The position numbers and the translations under genes are program-made. The notes beneath the pieces are model-generated. The model saw only the letters and a program-made list of their open reading frames with translations, was not told the origin of the DNA and did no database searches. This document shows, one piece after another, positions 1 to 4,676 of a stretch of 6,387 nucleotides of DNA. Each line of letters starts with the position of its first letter. Position 1 is the stretch's first letter. The stretch comes from Coxiellaceae bacterium (GTDB taxonomy: Bacteria > Pseudomonadota > Gammaproteobacteria > Coxiellales > Coxiellaceae), in contig DMFG01000110.1 of assembly GCA_003450655.1 (NCBI GenBank), positions 1 through 6,387 of the forward strand, in the 5' to 3' direction.

Positions 1-85
1 GTATGTTAGCTGTATCTCTCTTGTTAATGCAAGTCTCAGCTTAAATATTATATTTTTTTCAGGAGGTAATCAGTGTAGTAGCGTT
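1..85. other. End of upstream transcript, no supportable gene
   Basis: No gene can be assigned here. A short open stretch from base 3 to a TAA at 42-44 would end in the hydrophobic tail MLAVSLLLMQVSA, and another frame stays open from base 2 to a TAA at 98-100. Either could be the tail of a plus-strand gene that begins before the window, but neither is recognisable. A strong Shine-Dalgarno-like AGGAGGT at 61-67 leads only to GTG followed at once by TAG (73-78). A terminator follows, so plus-strand transcription does reach this point. Confidence 0.35.
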
Positions 86-116
86 GAGCGAACCGTGTAA
101 GGGTTCGCTCTTTTTT
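86..116 (+). terminator. Rho-independent terminator
   Basis: A perfect 9-bp stem (GAGCGAACC at 86-94 paired with GGTTCGCTC at 102-110) encloses a 7-base loop and is followed directly by six T residues. This is a textbook intrinsic terminator for plus-strand transcription entering from before the window. Read on the minus strand, the hairpin lies just after the ahpD stop but is not followed by a T tract. For the ahpCD mRNA it could at most act as a 3' stabilising hairpin. Confidence 0.9.
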
Positions 117-120
117 AAAA

Positions 121-654
121 TTACACAGAGTTACTTTGCGCGATAAAGCAGCTTTGCTTAAGTGCATGTAAAGTTGATGCGATACGGAGAGCTTCTGTGA
201 TTTCTTCATCATTGAAATGTGTTTGAAGTTGTTTGTAGTGTGATTGTAGGCACAATCCACAGCCATTAATCGCTGAGATCGCTAATGACATCAATTCAAA
301 TACAGTTGCTTCAATACCATGCTGTGTAATACCTTGCATGCGTAACCCCGCTGGTTGTTGCGATAGTGATCTGCTATTAATCAAGTGCGTGGCACGGTAA
401 TAAATATTATTCATTGCCATGGTGTTGGCTGCTATGTGGGCAGCTTTGATTAAGTTTTCATCTAAGTCTTTACCGTAGCTATACGCAGATTCAATAATAG
501 CCTGATTTTGAAGTGCTAAGCAGACACTGAGTGTAACGACTTGGTGTATCATCGAATTGAGGGGCTTTTCTTCATCAGTAGAAAAGATTTTTTTAAGGTT
601 AATTTTAAGATCTTTATTAGAAATATCTTCTGATAGTAGGTGGTGAAAAGTCAT
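121..654 (-). CDS. ahpD: Alkyl hydroperoxide reductase AhpD, AhpC-reducing disulfide reductase
   Basis: AhpD is a small helical protein of the carboxymuconolactone decarboxylase/AhpD fold that re-reduces oxidised AhpC. In Mycobacterium tuberculosis it draws electrons from the lipoyl-bearing DlaT and Lpd. The 177-residue product matches the usual family length. The active-site region FELMSLAISAINGCGLC carries Glu120, Cys132 and Cys135, with His139 following; these line up with M. tuberculosis Glu118, Cys130, Cys133 and His137. The His between the mycobacterial cysteines (CSHC) is Leu here (CGLC). The start MTFHHLL is preferred because its ATG overlaps the ahpC stop by one base (TAATG); an in-frame ATG 69 bases further upstream lies deep inside ahpC and adds no family-like sequence. 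It is the second gene of the ahpC-ahpD operon and is probably translationally coupled and OxyR-controlled. Confidence 0.93.
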   Translation of the reverse strand: MTFHHLLSEDISNKDLKINLKKIFSTDEEKPLNSMIHQVVTLSVCLALQNQAIIESAYSYGKDLDENLIKAAHIAANTMAMNNIYYRATHLINSRSLSQQPAGLRMQGITQHGIEATVFELMSLAISAINGCGLCLQSHYKQLQTHFNDEEITEALRIASTLHALKQSCFIAQSNSV

Positions 655-1211
655 TATGCTTCCTCTGTTGCTTGTAAAGATTGAGTGATAGTTGTTTCGC
701 CGGGTTGCCAGTTGCAAGGGCACAACTCGTCAGTTTGTAATGCATCCAAAACGCGTAATACTTCTTTTGGGTTTCTGCCGACGTTGGAATCCGTGATCAT
801 GGAGAATCGGATAATATTGTGTGGATCGACAATATAGGTGGCTCGTTGCATCACGCCTTCTTCATTCAATATGCCTAGTTCTGTTGCTAGCTGGCGTTGG
901 ATATCTGATAGCATAGGGTAGTGTAGTGATTTTAGGTCGTCATGTTGTTGTCTCCACGCTAGATGTACAAATTCGCTGTCTATACTTCCACCGAGAAGTA
1001 CGGCGTCTCGATCGGAAAAGTCTTCATGCAGATCGTTGAATGCTTTTAGTTCGGTAGGGCATACGAAAGTGAAGTCTTTGGGCCAGAAGAAAAATACTTT
1101 CCATTGATTGGGGTAACTTTGATCTGTGATGGTTTCAAAGGCTGTTTGTGGGTCGTTAGTGACTGTAGCCAGTAAATTAAAGGTTGGGAAAGGTTGTCCG
1201 ACAGTTTTCAT
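654..1211 (-). CDS. ahpC: Peroxiredoxin AhpC (alkyl hydroperoxide reductase, AhpD-dependent type)
   Basis: This is a two-cysteine cytoplasmic peroxiredoxin of 185 residues that reduces hydrogen peroxide, organic hydroperoxides and probably peroxynitrite. The active site FFWPKDFTFVCPTE contains the family P-x-x-x-T-x-x-C signature: Pro44, Thr48 and peroxidatic Cys51. The catalytic Arg is probably Arg123. The C-terminal ELCPCNW motif supplies Cys164 and Cys166. This C-x-C arrangement is that of the AhpD-partnered M. tuberculosis AhpC (Cys174/Cys176), not of the enterobacterial AhpF-partnered enzyme with one resolving cysteine. No ahpF lies nearby, and ahpD follows directly. The ATG has a good Shine-Dalgarno AGAGGAAA about 5 bases upstream. 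It is transcribed divergently from oxyR, whose binding site lies just upstream of the likely promoter. Confidence 0.96.
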   Translation of the reverse strand: MKTVGQPFPTFNLLATVTNDPQTAFETITDQSYPNQWKVFFFWPKDFTFVCPTELKAFNDLHEDFSDRDAVLLGGSIDSEFVHLAWRQQHDDLKSLHYPMLSDIQRQLATELGILNEEGVMQRATYIVDPHNIIRFSMITDSNVGRNPKEVLRVLDALQTDELCPCNWQPGETTITQSLQATEEA

Positions 1212-1243
1212 GATATTTCCTCTAATGTTGATGTTGATAACAA

Positions 1244-1272
1244 GACATACTCTACGCAGAACTTTTTCATTG
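1244..1272 (-). promoter_or_regulatory. Candidate ahpCD promoter
   Basis: Read on the minus strand, TATGTC (bases 1249 to 1244) could be a -10 element about 33 bases before the ahpC ATG. The matching -35 position (1272 to 1267, CAATGA) is poor, as is common at activator-dependent promoters. The OxyR site begins at 1278, right beside this -35, which is where OxyR contacts RNA polymerase at its activated promoters. The element choice is an inference from spacing. Confidence 0.4.
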
Positions 1273-1277
1273 TTAAA

Positions 1278-1314
1278 ATCAATTGTTTTTATTATTATGA
1301 TAGATACAATCTAT
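1278..1314. promoter_or_regulatory. OxyR tetramer binding site
   Basis: Bases 1300-1314 (ATAGATACAATCTAT) match the OxyR half-site ATAGntnnnanCTAT at all ten specified positions. The other half, 1278-1292, sits at the required 7-base spacing and matches six of ten (ATCAATTGTTTTTAT). The whole spans exactly the 37 bp expected for a dimer of dimers. The strong half covers the core of the oxyR promoter, which suggests autorepression. The weak half lies beside the ahpC -35 region, which suggests activation of ahpCD. Confidence 0.85.
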
Positions 1315-1317
1315 AAT
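1289..1317 (+). promoter_or_regulatory. oxyR promoter
   Basis: A consensus -10 TATAAT lies at 1312-1317, with a weak -35 TTATTA at 1289-1294 and a 17-base spacer. The predicted start near 1324 leaves a 5' leader of only about 14 bases before the oxyR ATG. The OxyR site overlaps nearly all of this promoter, fitting the autorepression known for E. coli oxyR. Confidence 0.65.
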
Positions 1318-1337
1318 AATTTTTTTGGGTGGTTGTT

Positions 1338-2243
1338 ATGAATTTGAGAGATTTACAGTATTTGGTCGTATTGAGTGAAACCTTGAATTTCCGTAAAGCA
1401 TCGGAGGCGTGTTATGTCAGTCAGCCTACACTCAGTATGCAGATTAAGAAGTTAGAGGGAGAGTTGGGTGTGATCTTATTTGAGCGAGATCGCCGTTTTT
1501 TGCAGATCACATCTGCTGGGGTGGCAATGGTGGCATGCGCAAAGCGAATTTTAAACACTGTGGATGATATGAAAAAGGCTGCTAGAGGTTTTCAAGACCC
1601 TCTAGGTGGTTCAGTGTCATTGGGTGTATTTCCTAGTTTAGCACCTTATATATTGCCTAAAATTATTCATCGCTTGGATGTGGCTTTACCCGAATTATCA
1701 CTATCTATTAAGGAGAAGATAACGGCAAAGTGTTTGCAAGAGTTGTATGACGGTGATTTAGATTTAGTGATGTTAGCGAGTCAGGTAGATGATTCGATGC
1801 TTGCTCAGCACATATTATTCGAAGAAATATTTTATGTGGTGTGTAGTGATAAACACCCATTAAGTTCCCTAGAATCTATTCATCCTGAGCAAATTCCTGA
1901 GGATCAGTTGTTGCTATTGGATGAAGGACATTGTCTGCGAGAGCAAGGATTGGAATATTGTCAGAGAATTGGTCGGCGTCATAACACGGACATAGCGGGT
2001 ACCAGTCTATCGACGGTATTGGCGATGGTGTCATTGGATCGAGGGGTGACTTTGTTGCCGGCTTTGTCGTTGCCAGCAGTTGAGCATTTGCCGGTATCTG
2101 TCAAGCCGATAGCGGTAGATCCGCCTAGTCGGAAGGTGTCTTTGTATTGGCGTTCGAGTTATGAGCGGCGTGAGTTGATTGAGTGTTTAGCGGGAGTGAT
2201 TAAGGCGGGAGTGCAGTCAGTAAGCGGCGTGGTGGTTATGTAA
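1338..2243 (+). CDS. oxyR: Peroxide-sensing LysR-type regulator OxyR
   Basis: OxyR is a LysR-family tetrameric transcription factor switched on by a peroxide-driven disulfide. The 301-residue product aligns with E. coli OxyR without gaps through the sensor. The winged helix-turn-helix spans about residues 17-40 (VSQPTLS at 27-33). The sensor segment LLLLDEGHCLREQGLEYC places the peroxidatic Cys at 199 and the resolving Cys at 208, identical to E. coli numbering, with His198 also kept. E. coli Thr100, part of the peroxide pocket, is Ser100 here. The ATG at 1338 gives the family N-terminus MNLRDLQYL and has GGGTGG 5 bases upstream; a GTG nine bases earlier is possible but adds VVM-like residues not seen in the family. 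It is divergent from ahpCD and shares their operator. No intrinsic terminator is visible after the stop. Confidence 0.96.
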   Translation: MNLRDLQYLVVLSETLNFRKASEACYVSQPTLSMQIKKLEGELGVILFERDRRFLQITSAGVAMVACAKRILNTVDDMKKAARGFQDPLGGSVSLGVFPSLAPYILPKIIHRLDVALPELSLSIKEKITAKCLQELYDGDLDLVMLASQVDDSMLAQHILFEEIFYVVCSDKHPLSSLESIHPEQIPEDQLLLLDEGHCLREQGLEYCQRIGRRHNTDIAGTSLSTVLAMVSLDRGVTLLPALSLPAVEHLPVSVKPIAVDPPSRKVSLYWRSSYERRELIECLAGVIKAGVQSVSGVVVM

Positions 2244-2250
2244 AAAAATC

Positions 2251-2279
2251 TTCCAAAAAGGCAATAAATAAGATATAAT
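2251..2279 (+). promoter_or_regulatory. Candidate promoter of the GIN-domain gene
   Basis: A consensus -10 TATAAT lies at 2274-2279, with a weak -35 TTCCAA at 2251-2256 (3 of 6) and a 17-base spacer. Transcription would start near 2286, giving a leader of about 67 bases. The -10 is strong but the surrounding AT-richness lowers certainty. Confidence 0.5.
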
Positions 2280-2285
2280 GTTGTC

Positions 2286-2309
2286 TTAAGGAATATGAAT
2301 ATTACTTAA
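2286..2309. promoter_or_regulatory. Palindrome at the predicted start site, possible operator
   Basis: This 24-bp imperfect palindrome has outer arms TTAAG (2286-2290) and CTTAA (2305-2309) and inner arms AATAT (2292-2296) and ATATT (2299-2303). Twenty of 24 positions are symmetric. It begins right at the predicted transcription start, a classic position for a repressor site. The regulator is unknown, and AT-rich DNA makes some palindromes by chance. Confidence 0.4.
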
Positions 2310-2352
2310 CATATTGATATTAATCGTTTTTTATTATTAAGAGGTCTTTTTA

Positions 2353-3171
2353 GTGGGTATTTTAAGAAAAACAATAGCGCTTTGGCGTGTACCATTCATG
2401 GTTACTGTACTGAGTAGTCTTGTGTGTCTAGTACCATCTGTGCAAGCAGCAAAGGCGCCAGCGACTGATACCATGGTTACTTCAACGCAACAGCTGAAGG
2501 CTTTCGATAGTATGGTGGTTTCTGGCAACATAAAAGTCACTGTGCTGCCAGCAAGTCAATCAGGTTCGCAGTCGTTAACGATTACACGACCTTCATCGCA
2601 GAGTTACGCGATTAGCGTTAAAAAACGTGTTCTTACTATCCGTCAAACGACACCTTGGTGGGTATCTACTCAGCCTGCAAAGATCACGGTTGATGTGAAT
2701 ACACTCAAGAAATTATCGTTGTATGATGCTGCTGCTGTTTCTGCAAAATCATTTAATACGACATCGCTGGCGATTGATGCGGATACATCGGGTGATATTA
2801 ACCTTGATGGTAAAGTAGGTTTGACGAGTTTGGTATTGAAAGGGCCTGGTAATGTTCATGTTCGCTGGGTTGATTCACCCAGTTTGAATATTGATAGTAC
2901 GGGTGATAGCGCGATTGATTTATCCGGTACGGTGGGTCAGATGCATGTACGTTTATCAAATCATAGTTCATTGCAAGCTGAATATATGCGTGCAGATTCA
3001 ATAGCGATACAAACTTATCGTTTTGCAAAGGCGCAAGTGATGCCATTAACTACACTGAATGCTTATGCACATGACTTTAGTAATATTTTTTACTATAAAA
3101 CACCAAAATATTTTACGCGTTTCACGTCACAGTCAGGTAATATTTTACAAATGCAGTGGCGCGAATCATAA
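2353..3171 (+). CDS. Exported GIN-domain (DUF2807) beta-helical protein
   Basis: This 272-residue exported protein of unknown function probably resides in the periplasm. Residues 1-32 form a Sec signal peptide: basic MGILRK and RVPF, a hydrophobic core, then SVQA before AKAP for signal peptidase I cleavage. Cys25 is not in a proper lipobox. The mature part opens with LKAFDSMVVSGNIKVTV (about 49-65), the typical start of a DUF2807 'head GIN' domain. Repeated strand-turn units follow (SGDINLDG, GPGNVHVRW, TGDSAIDLSG), as expected for a right-handed beta-helix. The start is GTG at 2353 with AAGAGGT seven bases upstream. It has its own promoter and terminator, so it is a single-gene unit. Such proteins are often annotated as adhesin-like or anti-sigma-linked, but no partner is seen here, so no role is assigned. 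Confidence 0.88.
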   Translation: MGILRKTIALWRVPFMVTVLSSLVCLVPSVQAAKAPATDTMVTSTQQLKAFDSMVVSGNIKVTVLPASQSGSQSLTITRPSSQSYAISVKKRVLTIRQTTPWWVSTQPAKITVDVNTLKKLSLYDAAAVSAKSFNTTSLAIDADTSGDINLDGKVGLTSLVLKGPGNVHVRWVDSPSLNIDSTGDSAIDLSGTVGQMHVRLSNHSSLQAEYMRADSIAIQTYRFAKAQVMPLTTLNAYAHDFSNIFYYKTPKYFTRFTSQSGNILQMQWRES

Positions 3172-3195
3172 GTTTGGTACGATTGAAGGAGTAAA

Positions 3196-3233
3196 AGCGC
3201 TCATCCAATATCATTGGGTGGGCGTTTTTTTTT
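3196..3233 (+). terminator. Rho-independent terminator after the GIN-domain gene
   Basis: A stem of 13-14 bp (GCGCTCATCCAAT at 3197-3209 with ATTGGGTGGGCG from 3213 onward, allowing three G-T wobbles) closes a 3-base loop. It is followed by nine T residues at 3225-3233. It lies 25 bases after the stop codon and clearly ends the GIN-domain transcript. Confidence 0.95.
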
Positions 3234-3337
3234 GCGGGTTTTATTGTGGATGTTGTATGGGTTAGTGGTTTGTGACAAAACAAGATGTGGTTGTAGGTAT
3301 GTGTTCACGATATAACGATATAGCATGACACACCCTA

Positions 3338-3366
3338 TTGTGAAGTAGTACGGTATGCTGTATCAC
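3338..3366 (+). promoter_or_regulatory. Candidate yciA promoter
   Basis: TTGTGA (3338-3343, 4 of 6) and TATCAC (3361-3366, 4 of 6) are separated by 17 bases and lie about 38 bases before the yciA ATG. Some promoter is required here, because a strong terminator sits upstream at 3196-3233. Other pairs in 3234-3400 cannot be excluded. Confidence 0.35.
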
Positions 3367-3403
3367 TAAAGACGATTATTACATGCAATAACCAGGGGGG
3401 GTT

Positions 3404-3793
3404 ATGTCAGATCAGCCAAAAGGTGAACTCGCTATTCGAACATTAGCCATGCCAGCTAATACCAATGCCAATGGAGATATATTTGGAGGATGGATCGTCT
3501 CACAGATGGATTTGGCAGGGGCTTATGTTGCTAAGCGTTATGGTCGCCATAAGATCGTCACCGTTGCGATTCAAGGGATGGATTTTATTGCTCCCGTGAG
3601 TGTCGGTGATTTCGTGTGTTGTTATGTTGATGTTGTAAAGGTTGGAACGACATCGTTGCACGTGAATATAGAGACATGGGCCTTAAGTGATTCAGCATCA
3701 CATCCGCATAAGGTGACTGAAGGGTGTTTTGTCTATGTTGCTGTAGATAAAGAGGGGGAACCTGAAGCGCTGCGACAACCTGAAGCAGGCTGA
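3404..3793 (+). CDS. yciA: Acyl-CoA thioesterase YciA
   Basis: This 129-residue hotdog-fold thioesterase hydrolyses a broad range of acyl-CoAs in the cytoplasm and normally works as a hexamer. It matches the E. coli and Haemophilus YciA pattern closely: IRTLAMPANTNANGDIFGGWIVSQMD at residues 11-36 holds the conserved NANGD and the catalytic Asp (Asp36, equivalent to Haemophilus Asp44). VSVGDFVCCY at 66-74 and VKVGTTSLHVNIETW at 78-92 are the usual core strands. The C-terminal YVAVDKEG is also typical. The Shine-Dalgarno is a run of seven G residues (3395-3401), unusually close to the ATG. The gene is monocistronic and convergent with the 3822-4376 gene, from which it is separated by 28 bases without an obvious terminator. 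Confidence 0.96.
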   Translation: MSDQPKGELAIRTLAMPANTNANGDIFGGWIVSQMDLAGAYVAKRYGRHKIVTVAIQGMDFIAPVSVGDFVCCYVDVVKVGTTSLHVNIETWALSDSASHPHKVTEGCFVYVAVDKEGEPEALRQPEAG

Positions 3794-3821
3794 GCACAGC
3801 ACTATGATGTGGTGTAGGGGT

Positions 3822-4376
3822 TTAAGCCGCTTTGCGATGTTCTTCCAGTTGTTCTGAAAAGTGATCCAGTACGGGTGTAAAGATAGCGCGGTTAATACTG
3901 GATAAACGCTCTAGGCAGCCTAGGTAGAGTTGTTTTTGATCATCAGAGCCGTAGCAGACAACAGACTTATTACATTCAAAGAGTTTATCTTGCAGTTGAT
4001 CGGTATGCTGAAATCCAGGCGAGCTGACCATTTGAATAACTTCTAATAAAAGATTAGAAGTGTGTTGAATACGGTGAATAATACGATCATTAGAGATGGT
4101 ATAGTCATCAATGAAAGTTTTGAGTTCGGTATAAAATTTTTCTAGGCCGGAATAGGAATAATAGCCTTGATCAGGAATGTTTCCGTTTGACTCGATGTCT
4201 TTAAGAATTTTCCAGGCAGTGTTGTATAGAGACAAATCGTCACTGTAGATGGTAACGGATTTCAGGTCGAGAGCTTTTAGTCGATTCATGCGCTCAACTT
4301 GATTGAGTGATTTACGCAGTAATAAGCGATAATCACTAATATATTGTGTAATTTTTTCTGCAAAAACAGATGACAT
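3822..4376 (-). CDS. Hypothetical 184-residue helical protein
   Basis: I do not recognise this protein. It is soluble-looking, with no signal peptide or membrane segment. Its composition suggests a mostly alpha-helical fold: a leading amphipathic helix (about 1-35, with LLLRKSLNQVERMNRLK), a Tyr/Gly-rich link (about 65-78, PDQGYYSYSG), then helices to the end, finishing EQLEEHRKAA. Cysteines are at 135, 141 and 154. No nucleotide-binding, DNA-binding or catalytic motif is visible. It appears to be a real gene: a perfect AGGAGG lies 8 bases before the ATG, a good promoter lies upstream, and the frame is clean for its whole length. It is convergent with yciA and divergent from ubiC, so no operon partner points to a function. 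It may be lineage-specific. Confidence 0.8.
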   Translation of the reverse strand: MSSVFAEKITQYISDYRLLLRKSLNQVERMNRLKALDLKSVTIYSDDLSLYNTAWKILKDIESNGNIPDQGYYSYSGLEKFYTELKTFIDDYTISNDRIIHRIQHTSNLLLEVIQMVSSPGFQHTDQLQDKLFECNKSVVCYGSDDQKQLYLGCLERLSSINRAIFTPVLDHFSEQLEEHRKAA

Positions 4377-4408
4377 TGTACGTCCCTCCTGGCTCCGAAA
4401 AATATAAT

Positions 4409-4421
4409 AGTTAAGTTAACT
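4409..4421. promoter_or_regulatory. 13-bp palindrome at the start of the hypothetical gene, possible operator
   Basis: AGTTAAGTTAACT is a perfect palindrome around a central G. It begins four bases downstream of the predicted minus-strand -10 element and so covers the likely transcription start. That position suits a repressor, but which protein binds is unknown. Confidence 0.4.
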
Positions 4422-4424
4422 CTA

Positions 4425-4453
4425 ATAAAACTAACCATTATTCTATCAGTCAA
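4425..4453 (-). promoter_or_regulatory. Promoter of the hypothetical 184-residue gene
   Basis: Read on the minus strand, TTGACT (4453 to 4448, 5 of 6 to consensus) and TTTTAT (4430 to 4425, 4 of 6) are separated by exactly 17 bases. The predicted start near 4418 gives a leader of about 42 bases carrying the AGGAGG ribosome binding site. Confidence 0.6.
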
Positions 4454-4456
4454 ACA

Positions 4457-4471
4457 TTAAGGAATTCTTAA
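4457..4471. repeat. Inverted repeat TTAAG-N5-CTTAA
   Basis: The arms TTAAG (4457-4461) and CTTAA (4467-4471) flank GAATT, so arm starts are 10 bases apart, one helical turn. It lies just upstream of the minus-strand -35 element, a position suited to an activator. The same arms, 19 bases apart, occur at 2286-2309. Its function is not shown. Confidence 0.35.
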
Positions 4472-4552
4472 TTCTAGGTAAAAAAGTGTAAATTACTTAA
4501 ATAATAATTTTATTTTATGATCAGATAGTTAGGGTTGCATTAGGAGGTAGGT

Positions 4553-4597
4553 ATGGCTTGGGGATTAATGATAGATCAATATTTGATCATTTCGTGA
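4553..4597 (+). CDS. Possible 14-residue mini-ORF
   Basis: The ORF encodes MAWGLMIDQYLIIS and ends in TGA. Its support is the initiation signal: TAGGAGGTAG at 4541-4550 contains a perfect AGGAGG (4542-4547) exactly 5 bases before the ATG, the best ribosome binding site in this window. A TATGAT -10-like element at 4516-4521 lies upstream but has a poor -35. The peptide is short and mildly hydrophobic, with no run of a single amino acid that would mark an attenuation leader. The downstream ubiC promoter starts after this ORF, so the two need not be co-transcribed. It could be a small protein, a regulatory uORF or chance. Confidence 0.3.
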   Translation: MAWGLMIDQYLIIS

Positions 4598-4644
4598 ACA
4601 ATTCTGGCTAATCTAGTGATTTTTTAGAGTTCAAGGTTGTTAAG

Positions 4645-4659
4645 CCGGTGACATACCGG
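4645..4659. promoter_or_regulatory. Palindrome over the ubiC -35 element, possible operator
   Basis: The perfect 5-bp arms CCGGT (4645-4649) and ACCGG (4655-4659) flank GACAT. The GC-rich arms stand out in AT-rich surroundings. The palindrome encloses the -35 hexamer GTGACA (4648-4653), so a protein bound here would block RNA polymerase. In RNA it would be only a short hairpin without a T tract, so it is not a terminator. Confidence 0.5.
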
Positions 4660-4676
4660 ATGCTTTACTTAATAAT
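4648..4676 (+). promoter_or_regulatory. ubiC operon promoter
   Basis: GTGACA (4648-4653, 5 of 6 to consensus) and AATAAT (4671-4676, 5 of 6) are separated by the ideal 17 bases. The predicted start near 4683 gives a leader of about 20 bases, just enough for the Shine-Dalgarno at 4692-4701. Confidence 0.65.

Noticed and set aside
1126..1341. 71-codon plus-strand ORF overlapping the start of ahpC and the promoter region
   Set aside because: It is antisense to the ahpC N-terminus and crosses the OxyR operator; it has no ribosome binding site and no family resemblance.
2798..3046. 82-codon minus-strand ORF inside the GIN-domain gene
   Set aside because: It is a shadow of a well-supported beta-helix coding frame, with low-complexity Tyr/Asn/His content and no initiation signal.
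3301..3331. Inverted repeat GTGTTCA / TGACAC upstream of yciA
   Set aside because: The arms are short, need a bulge and lie 19 bases apart; this is within chance expectation.
3585..3797. 70-codon minus-strand ORF inside yciA
   Set aside because: It is antisense to conserved YciA sequence and its composition (Gln/His-rich) is typical of a shadow frame.
3795..3815. Hairpin between yciA and the convergent hypothetical gene
   Set aside because: ACAGCAC/GTGGTGT is a 7-bp stem with a mismatch and no T tract on either strand.
4601..4630. Possible terminator (AATC-TAGT-GATT followed by T residues) after the mini-ORF
   Set aside because: The stem is only four AT-rich base pairs, too weak for intrinsic termination.
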